This document shows, in pieces, positions 42,713 to 51,861 of a stretch of DNA of 64,000 nt. The translations under genes and the position numbers were made by a program. Numbering within the stretch: position 1 is the first letter of the stretch; every line of letters begins with the position of its first letter. Below the pieces are notes generated by a model that did no database searches, was not told the DNA's origin, and saw only the letters and a list, made by a program, of their open reading frames with translations. This stretch comes from Streptomyces sp. NRRL S-337 (lineage in GTDB: Bacteria > Actinomycetota > Actinomycetes > Streptomycetales > Streptomycetaceae), in the NCBI RefSeq assembly GCF_000720175.1, contig NZ_JOIX01000015.1, positions 62,001 through 126,000 on the forward strand, given 5' to 3'.

Positions 42713-43085
42713 GCGGTCGCTTCATCTGTTCTGGGCGGTCGGCGGTTGGCATGCGTGTGCTTCGGGGGCGTGCGTGGGTTGGGGTCGCGGGCGGGGCGGC
42801 GGGGGTCGGGGTGTGGCGTGGGGTGATGCGCGGGTGCCTTGGGCCGGGGCTGCCTCCATTCTTTTCCGGCAACGATTACGGAGGGTAGTTTTGTTCCCGT
42901 GAACGTAACAGAGAGTGGTGGGAGTGGTGAGGGTGGGGAGGGAGCGTGCCGGGGGGTTGGGTGGGGGTGAGGGGTTGAGGAAAGAGGACACGAGCTGTCC
43001 TTTATGAGGGCTAGCTTGGGGGTGTTGGAGGGCGGCGGCTCGGTGTGGGTCGGGTGTCCTTGGTGTGGGGTGGAAGGTGGATGGC
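42713..43085. other. G/T-rich intergenic region
   Basis: About 370 bases, strongly strand-asymmetric (GGGGTGTGG-like on the plus strand), with one AT-richer island near 42870-42910. No gene is recognised. Confidence 0.45.
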
Positions 43086-43634
43086 ATGCCTACTCATGTT
43101 GTGGCTGAGGCTCATGGGGACGAGCTCGGGGCGCTGCTGGCCTTTTTGGAGGCGCAGCGGGGCGGGTTGCGGCGGGCCGTTCTGGGGCTGACCGACGAGC
43201 AGGCGAAGCAGCGGCCGAGTGCGAGTGAGCTGTCGCTGGCCGGGCTGGTCAAGCATGTCGCGGAGACCGAGCAGGGCTGGGTGGAGACGGCGCAGGAGCG
43301 GCCGCACTCGATCGAGCGGACGCAGGACACCTGGCACCTGTCGTTCCAGCTGGAGGACGGCGAGACGGTGGCCGGGGTGCTGAAGTTCTGGGACGACGTC
43401 GCCCGGCGGACCGAGGAGTTCGTGCGGTCCGTGCCGAGTCTGAACGACACGTTCCCGCTGCCCGAGGCGCCGTGGTTCCCGAAGGACGCCCGGCAGTCGA
43501 TGCGCTGGCTGCTGCTGCACCTGATCGAGGAGACCGCCCGGCACGCCGGGCATGCGGACATCATCCGGGAGTCGCTGGACGGTAAGACCGCCTTCGGGCT
43601 GGTGGATGAGGAGCGGCAGGCCACGGAAGGGTAG
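43086..43634 (+). CDS. DinB family protein
   Basis: 182 aa; the ATG at 43086 has GAAGGTGG upstream (an adjacent ATG at 43081 is out of frame). It is a four-helix DinB/DUF664 protein with the three-histidine metal site recognisable in LVKHVAETE and HLIEETARHAGHADIIRE. DinB-fold enzymes include thiol transferases such as mycothiol-dependent enzymes; the exact role is unknown. The next gene encodes a PadR regulator on the same strand. Confidence 0.88.
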   Translation: MPTHVVAEAHGDELGALLAFLEAQRGGLRRAVLGLTDEQAKQRPSASELSLAGLVKHVAETEQGWVETAQERPHSIERTQDTWHLSFQLEDGETVAGVLKFWDDVARRTEEFVRSVPSLNDTFPLPEAPWFPKDARQSMRWLLLHLIEETARHAGHADIIRESLDGKTAFGLVDEERQATEG

Positions 43635-43808
43635 GGCGAGGCCAGAGGAAGGGTTGCGGAAGGGTTGGAGCCGTAGCGTTCCTTGTGCGTTCTAGGCTGG
43701 GCCTTGAGGGGTCGGGGCGTCGTCCGGTGGCGGCCCGACCAGGTGTGGTGCCGAGGCGACGTGTCGTCGGGGCGACGGGCGCAGAGGTGACGGGACGCGA
43801 GGGGTGCG

Positions 43809-44450
43809 ATGTCGGCGATCCGGCTGCTGGTACTGGGTGCCGTGCGGCAGCACGGGCGGGCGCACGGCTATCAGGTGCGCAACGACCTGGAGTACTGGGG
43901 CGCCCACGAGTGGTCGAACGCCAAACCCGGTTCGATCTACCACGCGCTCAAGCAGATGGCCAAGCAAGGGCTGCTGCGCGCGCACGACATCGCGCCCAGT
44001 ACCGCCGGCGGCCCGCCGCGTACCGAGTACGAGGTGACCCCGGCGGGCGAGGCGGAGTATTTCTCGCTGCTGCGGGAGGCGCTCTCCAGGGCGGACCAGA
44101 AGTTCGACGTGCTGAGCGCGGGCATCGGCTTCGTGGTGGATCTGCCGCGGGACGAGGCGGTGGCGCTGCTCAAGCAGCGGGTGCGGGCGCTGGAGGAGTG
44201 GCGGTCCACGGTCACCGGGTACTACACGCCGGAGGAGGGGCCGGGGCAGCTCGGCCACATCGGCGAGATCATGAACCTGTGGGTGCACTCGGCGGACAGC
44301 GGCGCGGTGTGGACCCGCGGGCTTATCGAGCGGATCGAGGGCGGGGCGTACGTTTTCGCGGGCGAGGGGGAGCCGTTCGTCGGGGTGCTCGCCGAGGGGG
44401 AGGAGAACCCGTACGCGACCGGGGAGCGTCATCCCGGGGATGTTCACTGA
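43809..44450 (+). CDS. PadR family transcriptional regulator
   Basis: 213 aa. The ATG follows GAGGGG. The N-terminal winged helix (LLVLGAVRQHGRAHGYQVRND, PGSIYHALKQMAKQGLL, RTEYEVTPAGEAEYF) is classic PadR, with a C-terminal Vir-type helical domain. It probably represses a nearby gene; both the DinB gene before it and the SRPBCC gene facing it are candidates. Confidence 0.92.
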   Translation: MSAIRLLVLGAVRQHGRAHGYQVRNDLEYWGAHEWSNAKPGSIYHALKQMAKQGLLRAHDIAPSTAGGPPRTEYEVTPAGEAEYFSLLREALSRADQKFDVLSAGIGFVVDLPRDEAVALLKQRVRALEEWRSTVTGYYTPEEGPGQLGHIGEIMNLWVHSADSGAVWTRGLIERIEGGAYVFAGEGEPFVGVLAEGEENPYATGERHPGDVH

Positions 44451-44499
44451 GACCCTCCCCAAGACCGTCAGTAAGGCGCCGGGACCGTCGGCTGCCACG

Positions 44500-44976
44500 T
44501 CACCTGCCGGAGACGAGTTCGGCCAGGTGGTGCAGTGAGTTGGTGAGGTGCTCGGGGGCGAACGGCGGGAACTGGAGGTATTCCCGGATGCGCTGCGGCA
44601 CCGCCGACCAGTCGTAGGTGAGGGTGACCTCGGTCTCGGACGGGCCGAGCGGTGCGAGGTCGTAACCCCAGGTCCAGCCGCCGAACTCCAGGTGACCGTC
44701 GGCCTTCTCCTCGCCCGGCAGCCAGCCGATGGCGCGCGGTGGGTCGAGCACCTGGACTTTGTTGGCCACCTGGTAGTCGCCGTGGGGGTGGTTGGGGTGG
44801 TACATGGCCATCCGGAAGATCTGTCCCACCTCCGTCAGCGGCGCCCGGTCGACCGCGTCCTGGACCCAGCCGGTGCCATCGATCGCGGCATGGGCCGTCG
44901 GATCCGCGAGCACCGCGAACACCCTCGCGGCGGGCACGGCGACAGTCAGGGTGGCGCTCACGTTCTCCTGGTCCAC
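44500..44976 (-). CDS. SRPBCC family protein
   Basis: 158 aa. GTG start with AAGGAG upstream. A polyketide-cyclase/START-like fold: ATLTVAVPAARVFAVLADP at the start, GWTWGYDLAPLGPSETEVTLTYDW in the middle and a long C-terminal helix (APEHLTNSLHHLAELV). It probably binds a hydrophobic ligand. No catalytic residues can be assigned. Confidence 0.85.
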   Translation of the reverse strand: MDQENVSATLTVAVPAARVFAVLADPTAHAAIDGTGWVQDAVDRAPLTEVGQIFRMAMYHPNHPHGDYQVANKVQVLDPPRAIGWLPGEEKADGHLEFGGWTWGYDLAPLGPSETEVTLTYDWSAVPQRIREYLQFPPFAPEHLTNSLHHLAELVSGR

Positions 44977-45104
44977 GGTGTGCACGCTCCTTGTCAGCTG
45001 GTCTCTGGCCTCGTGTGGGCGGAACCCGTACTCCGGCATACCCGCTTTTGCGGAGGCGGCCAAGGCGGCCAGGAGACGGCCCAGGCGGCGGCCCCGGAGA
45101 CGGC

Positions 45105-46520
45105 CTAGTGGTGGAACGCCGTGGCCAGGCGTTGCGGGCGGTCCAGGGGGGCGGATTGCCGGCGGAGTTCCGGGAGGAGCTGCGTCAGGTCGTCGAGGAA
45201 GAGGTCGGCCAGGTCGTGGGAGAAGCCGTTGCGGCAGACGATCCGTAGGACGGAGAGGTCTTCGCGGTTCGGGGGGAAGGTGTAGGCGGGGAGCAGCCAG
45301 CCGCGTTCCTTCATGCGGCGGGAGACGTCGAAGACGTCGTACGAGGTGACGTGGTCGGCCGTGGTGAAGGCGAAGACGGGCAGTTGGTCCCCGCGGGTGA
45401 GGAGGGTGAAGTCGCCGAGGGCCTCGATGCGTTCCGCCGTGGAGCGGGCCACGTCGCGGGTCGCCTGCTGGACGGCGCGGAACCCGGCCCGGCCGAGGCG
45501 GAGGAAGGTGTAGTACTGGGCGGCGACCTGGGCGCCGGGCCGGGAGAAGTTGAGGGCGAAGGTCGGCATGTCGCCGCCCAGGTAGTTCACGCGGAAGACC
45601 AGCTCCTCCGGGAGCGCGTCCATGTCCCGCCACAGCGCCCAGCCGACGCCCGGGTAGACCAGGCCGTATTTGTGGCCCGAGGTGTTGATGGAGGCGACCC
45701 GCGGCAGGCGGAAGTCCCAGACCAGTTCCGGGTCGAGGAACGGGGCGATCATCGCGCCGGACGCGCCGTCCACGTGGACCGGGATGTCGAGGCCGGTCCG
45801 TTCCTGCACCTCGTCGAGCGCGGCGCAGATCTCGGCCACCGGCTCGTACGACCCGTCGAAGGTGGAGCCGAGGACGGCGACGACGCCGATGGTGTTCTCG
45901 TCGCAGAGTGCGGCCGCGGAGGCGGCGTCCATGTGGAAGCGCTCGCCCTCCATGGGGACCAGGCGTGCTTCGACCTCCCAGAAGTTGCAGAACTTGTCCC
46001 AGCAGACCTGCACATTGGCGCCCATGACGAGGTTGGGCCGGGCGCTGCCCGGGTAGCGGTCGGTGTTCCGCCGCATCCAGCGCCGCTTGAGCGCCATGCC
46101 GGCGAGCATGCCGGCCTCGCTCGACCCGGTGGTGGAGCAGCCGACGGCGGCCGACGGGTCGGGTGCGTGCCACAGGTCGGCGAGCATCGCCACGCAGCGC
46201 CGTTCCAGTTCGGCGGTGCGCGGGTACTCGTCCTTGTCGATCATGTTCTTGTCCCGGCACTCCGTCATCAGGACCCCGGCCTGCGGTTCCATCCAGGTGG
46301 TGACGAAGGTGGCGAGGTTGAGCCGGGCGTTGCCGTCCAGCATCAGCTCGTCGTGGACGAACTGGTAGGCGGTGTGCGGGGCGACCGGCCCGTCGGGGAG
46401 GGTGGTGTGGGGCGGTGACTCCTCCATGCCGGAGATCGGGTCGGCCTCGCCGTAGAAGGGGTTGACCGGACCGGCGGTGCGCTTCTCGTCGGCCTTCGAT
46501 GCGCCTTTGTGCAGAGTCAA
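45105..46520 (-). CDS. gad: Glutamate decarboxylase
   Basis: 471 aa, full length. The PLP site lysine is Lys284 in INTSGHKYGLVYPG. Substrate and cofactor motifs are present (CSTTGSSEAGMLAG, HVDGASGAMIAPF, FRVNYLGGDMPTF). It makes GABA from glutamate, consuming a proton. No antiporter gene lies beside it. The C-terminal extension used for acid regulation in E. coli GadB is short here. Confidence 0.95.
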   Translation of the reverse strand: MTLHKGASKADEKRTAGPVNPFYGEADPISGMEESPPHTTLPDGPVAPHTAYQFVHDELMLDGNARLNLATFVTTWMEPQAGVLMTECRDKNMIDKDEYPRTAELERRCVAMLADLWHAPDPSAAVGCSTTGSSEAGMLAGMALKRRWMRRNTDRYPGSARPNLVMGANVQVCWDKFCNFWEVEARLVPMEGERFHMDAASAAALCDENTIGVVAVLGSTFDGSYEPVAEICAALDEVQERTGLDIPVHVDGASGAMIAPFLDPELVWDFRLPRVASINTSGHKYGLVYPGVGWALWRDMDALPEELVFRVNYLGGDMPTFALNFSRPGAQVAAQYYTFLRLGRAGFRAVQQATRDVARSTAERIEALGDFTLLTRGDQLPVFAFTTADHVTSYDVFDVSRRMKERGWLLPAYTFPPNREDLSVLRIVCRNGFSHDLADLFLDDLTQLLPELRRQSAPLDRPQRLATAFHH

Positions 46521-46536
46521 CTCTCGCCCCTTCGCG

Positions 46537-47166
46537 TCAGGTTGCCGGCACCAGGCCGTGCTTGATGGCTTTGGTGAACTTCACGACGCGCTGCGCCTGG
46601 ATGCGGGCGGCGGTACGCGCGTCCTCGTCGAGTGGGGTGTCCGGTCCGCCGACGTGGGAGGTGCCGTACGGGTTGCCGTCCCGGTATTTCGCCGGGTCGG
46701 TGTAGCCGGGCGTGACGAGGATGCCGCCGAAGTGGTGGACGGTCTGGTAGAGCGCCAGCAGGGTGGACTCCTGGCCCCCGTGGCGGGTGGCGCTCGCGGT
46801 GAACCCGCTGTAGACCTTGTCGGCCAGTCTGCCCTGGTGCCAGAGGCCGCCGAGGGTGTCGAGGTACTCCTTGAGCTGGGCGCTGACGTTCCCGAACCGG
46901 GTCGGCGTCCCGAAGATCACCGCGTCCGCCCAGAGCATGTCCTCGGGGGTGGCTTCCAGGATGTCCGCGGTGGCCTCGGCATTGGCCGCCCACGCGGGGT
47001 TGGCGTCGATCGCGGTCTGCGGTGCGAGTTCGGCGGTCCGCCGCAGCCGTACGTCCGCGCCCGCGTGCTCGGCGGCGTCCGCGATCCACTGGGCGAGCGT
47101 GGCGATGGTGCCGGTCGACGAGTAGTAGATGACGGCGACGTGCACGTCGTGCGGGGGTAGGTGCAT
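46537..47166 (-). CDS. wrbA: WrbA-like NAD(P)H:quinone oxidoreductase
   Basis: 209 aa. The ATG follows GAGGAGG. The flavodoxin fold has the FMN phosphate loop YYSSTGTIATLA, FGTPTRFGNVSAQLKEYLD (WrbA signature) and TASATRHGGQESTLLALY. It reduces quinones with two electrons. It lies upstream of gad on the same strand, 16 bases away, so the two may form an operon. Confidence 0.93.
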   Translation of the reverse strand: MHLPPHDVHVAVIYYSSTGTIATLAQWIADAAEHAGADVRLRRTAELAPQTAIDANPAWAANAEATADILEATPEDMLWADAVIFGTPTRFGNVSAQLKEYLDTLGGLWHQGRLADKVYSGFTASATRHGGQESTLLALYQTVHHFGGILVTPGYTDPAKYRDGNPYGTSHVGGPDTPLDEDARTAARIQAQRVVKFTKAIKHGLVPAT

Positions 47167-47249
47167 ACGGCATACCTCCTCATGCCCGACAATACGGGCA
47201 TGAGGAGGGGGTAGCCATCACCGTCGGCCGGTCGGCCCGCCCTGATGGC

Positions 47250-47471
47250 TCAGGCGTCGCCGAGCGTGCCGTTCTTGACGGCGTGGACGAAGGCGGACCA
47301 GTGGGGGGCGGAGAAGGTGAGCACCGGGCCGTGGGGGTCCTTGCTGTCCCGGACGGGGACGAGGCCGGGGAGGTCGTCGCGGACCTCCAGGCAGTCGGCG
47401 CCGTCGGGGTTGCTGTGGCTGCTCTTGCGCCAGGTGGCCGAGCTCAGGTCAAGCTTGTTGCTGCGCTTCAT
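47250..47471 (-). CDS. DUF397 domain protein
   Basis: 73 aa with the DUF397 pattern (ATWRKSSHSNPDGADCLEV, PVRDSKDPHGPVLTF, WSAFVHAVKNG). Its start overlaps the end of the XRE gene by 23 bases, so the two are co-translated. Confidence 0.93.
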   Translation of the reverse strand: MKRSNKLDLSSATWRKSSHSNPDGADCLEVRDDLPGLVPVRDSKDPHGPVLTFSAPHWSAFVHAVKNGTLGDA

Positions 47472-48303
47472 CTCTGTATCCCCTTGCCGCTTCCTCGATC
47501 AGGGCCAGGGACGCCTCGGGCGGCAGCGCGGCGGCCCTGAGCAGATCGTATGACCTCCGATACACCGTCACGTGAGGCGGATAGTCGATGATTTGGCCGC
47601 TGTGCTCGCCTTCGGTCCAGACGAGGGGTGGGGCGTCCGGGAAGGTCATGACTTTGGCCAGCCCCATGGGCAATGGGTGACCGACGGTCGTTTCCGGCAG
47701 GACCTGCAGAACGCTCCGGGTGTTCCGGATCAGGTCGTGGATGTGCGTCAGCTGCTCAGCCATCTCCTCGGGAGGAAGCAACGGCTTACGGATCAGCTCT
47801 TCGCGGAGGATTGCCCAGTACGCGGGGCGGGCGTCGCTCTTCCAGATCTCCGCGCGTTTGATCCGTGCGCGGACCTTCTCTTCGACGATGTCGGGCGCTT
47901 CCCACGGCCTTGCGGTCTGTACGAGCTTCCGGACGTACGCGCCGGTCTGCAGCAGGCCCGGGATCACGAGGGGCGCCCAGTCTTCGATCGTCGTCGCCTG
48001 CTTCTCCAGGTCCGGGACATCCGCGAAGTAAGGCGGATGGCCGTTCTGCCGCGCCTTCTGGGCATCTTCGCAGCGGCGCTCGAAGAAGCCGTCCGTGCCC
48101 AGCTTCTGGTCCACATGGCGGGCCAGATCCATCGGCATCCCCCGTTCGCCCCGCTCGATCTGGCTGAGGAACGAGAGGCCGCGGAAACTGCCGTCCACCA
48201 GCTGTTCGAGGGTGAGGCCCGCCTTTTCCCTGAGGTAGCGCAACTCGGCGCCGTAGAAGCAGGGGACGCTTGCGGACGGGTCGGGGTCCTTGCGAGGGGG
48301 CAT
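47449..48303 (-). CDS. XRE family regulator with DUF5753 domain
   Basis: 284 aa. Helix-turn-helix (LRYLREKAGLTLEQLVDGSFRGLSFLSQIERGER) then DUF5753 (PLVIPGLLQTGAYVRKLVQT, AILREELIRKPL, VWTEGEHSGQIIDYP). It pairs with the overlapping DUF397 gene. It is the second such pair in 8 kb, and the two pairs are clearly different in sequence. Confidence 0.93.
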   Translation of the reverse strand: MPPRKDPDPSASVPCFYGAELRYLREKAGLTLEQLVDGSFRGLSFLSQIERGERGMPMDLARHVDQKLGTDGFFERRCEDAQKARQNGHPPYFADVPDLEKQATTIEDWAPLVIPGLLQTGAYVRKLVQTARPWEAPDIVEEKVRARIKRAEIWKSDARPAYWAILREELIRKPLLPPEEMAEQLTHIHDLIRNTRSVLQVLPETTVGHPLPMGLAKVMTFPDAPPLVWTEGEHSGQIIDYPPHVTVYRRSYDLLRAAALPPEASLALIEEAARGYRDEAQQQA

Positions 48304-48420
48304 GGTTCACCACCTGTTTCGCCGGGCTGCCTGGCGCAACCCAAGTGCCTTCCACGCTACGTGCGTTGACGTCACGCTGTGAGGGATTCGTCACACAGCG
48401 CACGGAAGGGTGCCCAGCCC

Positions 48421-48639
48421 ATGCTCAGCCATTTCCACCACGACCACGACGTCCACGACTGCACCGAGGCACTGCGGACCGCACTCCGCGCCCACGACAT
48501 CACGCTGCCGTCACTCGGCGTCGATCTGCCGGGGCTCGCGGGGAGTTACGCGCTGCCGCTGGTCGCGCTCGGGAACTGCAACACCGAGACGGCCCGCAGG
48601 CTCACGGACGTCCTGCACAAGGCGGCGGCAGCGCGTTAG
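48421..48639 (+). CDS. Small protein divergent from the XRE regulator
   Basis: 72 aa from the ATG at 48421, with GGAAGGG upstream. A His/Asp-rich start (MLSHFHHDHDVHDCTEALR) precedes two predicted helices. The type is often seen beside XRE/DUF397 pairs in Streptomyces (from memory), possibly as the regulated target. The His/Asp/Cys cluster could bind metal. Confidence 0.65.
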   Translation: MLSHFHHDHDVHDCTEALRTALRAHDITLPSLGVDLPGLAGSYALPLVALGNCNTETARRLTDVLHKAAAAR

Positions 48640-48659
48640 CTGCAAAAGGGCGAAAGGCT

Positions 48660-49349
48660 TCAGCTCGCGCTGGCCAGGGACAGCTTCGCGGCGAAGCCGA
48701 GGAAGGCCGCGCCGGCGCCCGCGGACAGACCCGCGGTCAGGCGCCGGCGGCGGCGGAAGGTGGCCGCCAGGTACGTACCGCTGAAGATCAGGATCGACAG
48801 GTACGTGAAGCTGAACAGCTGGGCCCAGGCGCCCAGGGTCAGGAACGACAGCACCGGGTGGGCGTAGGCCGGGTCCACGAACTGCACGAAGAAGGAGATG
48901 AAGAAGAGGATCGCCTTGGGGTTCAGGAGGCTGACTATCAGGGCGCGGCGGTAGGGGCGTTCGGCGGCCTCCTTGCGGGACGCCGCAGGGACCGCGTCGG
49001 CTGTCTCCGGGGTCTCCGCGTCGCGCGTCGCCTTCCGCTCCTCGCGGCCGCGCCACAGTGCCCAGGCGCCGCGCAGCATCCCGACCGCGAGCCAGGTGAG
49101 GTAGCCCGCGCCGGCGAACTTGACGATGCCGAAGAGGACCGGGCTGGCCTGCAGCAGGGAGGCCACGCCGCCCGCGGACAGCGTCATCAGCACCGTGTCG
49201 CCGCACAGCACTCCGGCGGCCGCCCGGTACGCCACCCGGGGGCCGCGGCGGGCCGCCACCGAGACGACGTACAGCGAATTGGGGCCCGGCAGCAGAATGA
49301 TCAGCGCGAGCCCGGCCAAATAGGTCGACAGATCCGTTATCCCCAGCAT
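48660..49349 (-). CDS. LysE family amino-acid exporter
   Basis: 229 aa with about six membrane helices. The LysE/RhtB start (YLAGLALIILLPGPNSLYVVSVAARRG) and NPKAILFFISFFVQFV are characteristic, closest to LeuE. A charged, disordered loop (about 105-130) sits in the middle. It exports neutral amino acids or analogues; the substrate is unknown. Confidence 0.92.
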   Translation of the reverse strand: MLGITDLSTYLAGLALIILLPGPNSLYVVSVAARRGPRVAYRAAAGVLCGDTVLMTLSAGGVASLLQASPVLFGIVKFAGAGYLTWLAVGMLRGAWALWRGREERKATRDAETPETADAVPAASRKEAAERPYRRALIVSLLNPKAILFFISFFVQFVDPAYAHPVLSFLTLGAWAQLFSFTYLSILIFSGTYLAATFRRRRRLTAGLSAGAGAAFLGFAAKLSLASAS

Positions 49350-49405
49350 GGGCGGAAGGATCTCACCCCCGATTCCGTCGCCCCACCGCTTTTCAGGATC
49401 CGGAC

Positions 49406-49436
49406 TTGCACCTCACGCGGCGTGAGGACACATCGT
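49406..49436 (+). promoter_or_regulatory. tipA promoter and operator
   Basis: Perfect inverted repeat CCTCACGC-G-GCGTGAGG (49411-49427) just after TTGCAC (49406-49411), with about 19 bp to a weak -10. The long spacer holding the palindrome is the MerR-family activator layout and closely resembles the known tipA promoter. Confidence 0.8.
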
Positions 49437-49463
49437 TGCGTGCGTACCGAGAAGGGAGCGGGA

Positions 49464-50222
49464 GTGAGTTATTCGGTAGGGCAGGTCGCGGCCTTCGCCG
49501 GGGTGACGGTGCGCACCTTGCACCACTACGACGAGATCGGGCTGCTGCACCCCGGTGAACGCAACCACGCAGGTCACCGCCGTTACGGCGACGACGACCT
49601 GGACCGGCTGCAGCAGATCCTGTTCTACCGCGAGCTCGGTTTCCCGCTCGACGAGGTCGCGGCCCTCCTGGACGATCCGGGCGCCGATCCGCAGGAACAC
49701 CTGCGGCGCCAGCACGACCTGCTGACCGCGCGGATCGGCAAGCTCCAGGAAATGGCCGCGGCCGTCGAACACGCCATGGAGGCACGCAGGATGGACGTAC
49801 GGCTCACACCGGAGGAGAAATTCGAGGTCTTCGGGGATTTCGACCCCGATGCGTATGCCGCGGAGGCCGAGGAGCGCTGGGGCGGGGCGGACGCCTACGA
49901 GGAGTCGCAGCGCAGGACGGCGGCGTACGCGAAGGAGGACTGGAAGCGGCTGACGGCGGAATTCGACGCCCTCCACCGCAGGATGGCCGATCTGCTGGCG
50001 CAGGGCGTGCCGGCGGATTCGGAGGCGGCGATGGACGTCGCCGAGGAGCACCGGCAGTTCATCGGCCGCGGCTACTACGCGTGCTCCTACGAGACGCACA
50101 CCGGGCTCGGCGAGATGTACGTCGCCGATGAGCGGTTCACCGCCACCTACGAGGCGATCCGGCCCGGGCTCGCCGTGTACATGCGGGACGCGATGCTGGC
50201 CAACGCGGTCCGCCACCTGTGA
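49464..50222 (+). CDS. tipA: TipAL thiopeptide-responsive MerR activator, with internal TipAS start
   Basis: 252 aa, GTG start with GAAGGGAGCGGGA upstream. The N-terminal MerR helix-turn-helix (SVGQVAAFAGVTVRTLHHYDEIGLL) and coiled coil lead to the TipAS antibiotic-binding domain (EKFEVFGDFDPDAYAAEAEERWG to RFTATYEAIRPGLAVYMRDAM), including the conserved cysteine (GYYACSYETH) that thiopeptides bind covalently. Met110 (ATG at 49791) has its own GGAGG nine bases upstream, matching the known internal start of TipAS, the 144-residue ligand sink. It activates its own promoter on thiostrepton-type antibiotics. Confidence 0.95.
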   Translation: MSYSVGQVAAFAGVTVRTLHHYDEIGLLHPGERNHAGHRRYGDDDLDRLQQILFYRELGFPLDEVAALLDDPGADPQEHLRRQHDLLTARIGKLQEMAAAVEHAMEARRMDVRLTPEEKFEVFGDFDPDAYAAEAEERWGGADAYEESQRRTAAYAKEDWKRLTAEFDALHRRMADLLAQGVPADSEAAMDVAEEHRQFIGRGYYACSYETHTGLGEMYVADERFTATYEAIRPGLAVYMRDAMLANAVRHL

Positions 50223-50223
50223 T

Positions 50224-50275
50224 CCGTACGGGCCGGGGCGGCGCGGTTCTCCGCCGGGCGCCCCGGCCCGTACGG
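50224..50275 (+). terminator. tipA terminator
   Basis: Perfect 17-bp stem CCGTACGGGCCGGGGCG with its complement and an 18-base loop that can itself pair. There is no T-run; it may also serve the convergent ybjQ-like gene. Confidence 0.75.
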
Positions 50276-50319
50276 CGATCCTTCGGGCACCCGATCGCTC
50301 GGGGCTTTGCCAGGGCGGC

Positions 50320-50688
50320 TCAGCCCATGGGGGCGATCACCACGGCCGTTCCGTAGGCGCACACCTCGGTGCCCACGTCCGCCGCCTCCGTGACGTCGAA
50401 GCGGAACATCAGCACCGCGTTCGCGCCGCGCGAGCGGGCCTGTTCGATCAGCCGCTCCATCGCCTGGTTGCGGGTCTCCACGAGGGTCTTGGTCAGGCCC
50501 CGCAGCTCGCCGCCGACCAGCGACTTCAGGCCGGCGCCGATCTGGCTGCCGAGGTGCCGGGAGCGCACGGTGAGGCCGAAGACCTCGCCGACGACCCGTT
50601 CCACGTGAAACCCGGGGACGTCGTTCGTCGTCACCACCAGGACGTCGGACTGTGCGTGCTGTCCGCCGCCGTAATCCTCGATGCCCAT
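50320..50688 (-). CDS. YbjQ family protein
   Basis: 122 aa of the YbjQ/heavy-metal-binding-domain family (VVTTNDVPGFHVERVVGEVFGLTVRS, TLVETRNQAMERLIEQARSRGANAV, VGTEVCAYGTAVVI). These form pentameric rings of unknown role. The length is typical. Confidence 0.88.
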   Translation of the reverse strand: MGIEDYGGGQHAQSDVLVVTTNDVPGFHVERVVGEVFGLTVRSRHLGSQIGAGLKSLVGGELRGLTKTLVETRNQAMERLIEQARSRGANAVLMFRFDVTEAADVGTEVCAYGTAVVIAPMG

Positions 50689-50909
50689 GGGTGCGCACCT
50701 CCTCAGTGGCCAGGATCACCCGGGTCCGGGGGCACGGCCAGCGGTGGGGGAGCGGTCGGGTGGGGGCCGGGGCGGGCGCCTGGAACCGAGGGGGGCCGCG
50801 GGGCGTTGATAGCTTTGGGCCGACACCCGGCGCCCGGGCCCGTCCACCGCTCGTACCCCGCTCGTCGCACCGCACGATCCGGCGCCCTCGACCCAGGAGC
50901 CTTCACCCC

Positions 50910-51620
50910 GTGAATACTCTCGCGCTCGGCCCCCAGTGGCTGGACCCGGACTATCTGATCGCGACGTTCGGCCTGATCGGCGTCCTGGTCATCGTCTTCG
51001 CGGAGTCCGGCCTGCTGATCGGCTTCTTCCTGCCGGGCGACGCGCTGCTGTTCACCACCGGCCTGCTGGTCACGACGAACAAGATCACTCAGCCGCTGTG
51101 GGCGGTGTGTGTGCTGATCGTGCTCGCGGCGGTCCTCGGCGACCAGGTCGGCTACCTCTTCGGCCGCAAGGTGGGGCCGTCGCTCTTCAAGCGGCCCGAC
51201 TCCAAGCTGTTCAAGCAGGAGAACGTGGTCAAGGGCCATGAGTTCTTCGAGAAGTACGGCCCCAAGTCGCTGATCCTGGCCCGCTTCGTGCCGATCGTCC
51301 GGACGTTCACGCCGATCATCGCGGGCGTGAGCCGGATGAACTACCGCCCCTTCATCACCTTCAACCTCATCGGCGGCGCGCTGTGGGGTGCGGGTGTGAC
51401 GCTGCTGGGCTCGCTGCTGGGCAACATCAAGTTCGTCCACAAGAACATCGAGATGATCCTGATCGCGATCGTGCTGATCTCGGTCGTGCCGATCGCGATC
51501 GAGTTCCTGCGCGCCCGCGGCAAGGCGAAGAAGGAAGCCCCGGCCGCCCCGGCCGGCCCCCGCCCGCACGGCGCATCACCCGCCGACCCGGCCCGCCGCG
51601 GCCGCCACGCCAAGCGCTGA
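50910..51620 (+). CDS. DedA family membrane protein
   Basis: 236 aa from the GTG at 50910, with AGGAG upstream. The DedA/SNARE-associated pattern is present: ESGLLIGFFLPGDALLFTTGLL, LGDQVGYLFGRKVG, FFEKYGPKSLILARFVPIVRTFTPIIAG, and an Arg/Pro-rich cytoplasmic tail. DedA proteins are proposed lipid scramblases or undecaprenyl-phosphate flippases. The next gene on the strand is ThrE. Confidence 0.92.
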   Translation: MNTLALGPQWLDPDYLIATFGLIGVLVIVFAESGLLIGFFLPGDALLFTTGLLVTTNKITQPLWAVCVLIVLAAVLGDQVGYLFGRKVGPSLFKRPDSKLFKQENVVKGHEFFEKYGPKSLILARFVPIVRTFTPIIAGVSRMNYRPFITFNLIGGALWGAGVTLLGSLLGNIKFVHKNIEMILIAIVLISVVPIAIEFLRARGKAKKEAPAAPAGPRPHGASPADPARRGRHAKR

Positions 51621-51861
51621 CCCGGCCCCGCACCACACCACCTACGCCAGCCCCCACCGGCCTCCTTCCCTCCCACCCACGGGAGGGGACGGGCCGGAGG
51701 GGGCTTGTTCGTGGACGGTGAGCGACCCCCACGGCGGGTCGGCCGACGACGTACGCGGACCCGCCCGCCGCAGGCACGGCGGGCATGCAAGCATCGTGGG
51801 TAGGCGGCAGAGCGCAGCACCCGCAGAGCGCAGCTATCGCGGCACAGGAGGAGCGAACACC

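Noticed and set aside
44500..46260. One long minus-strand frame joining the SRPBCC gene with upstream sequence
   Set aside because: Upstream of 44976 it only reads the wrong frame of the glutamate decarboxylase gene.
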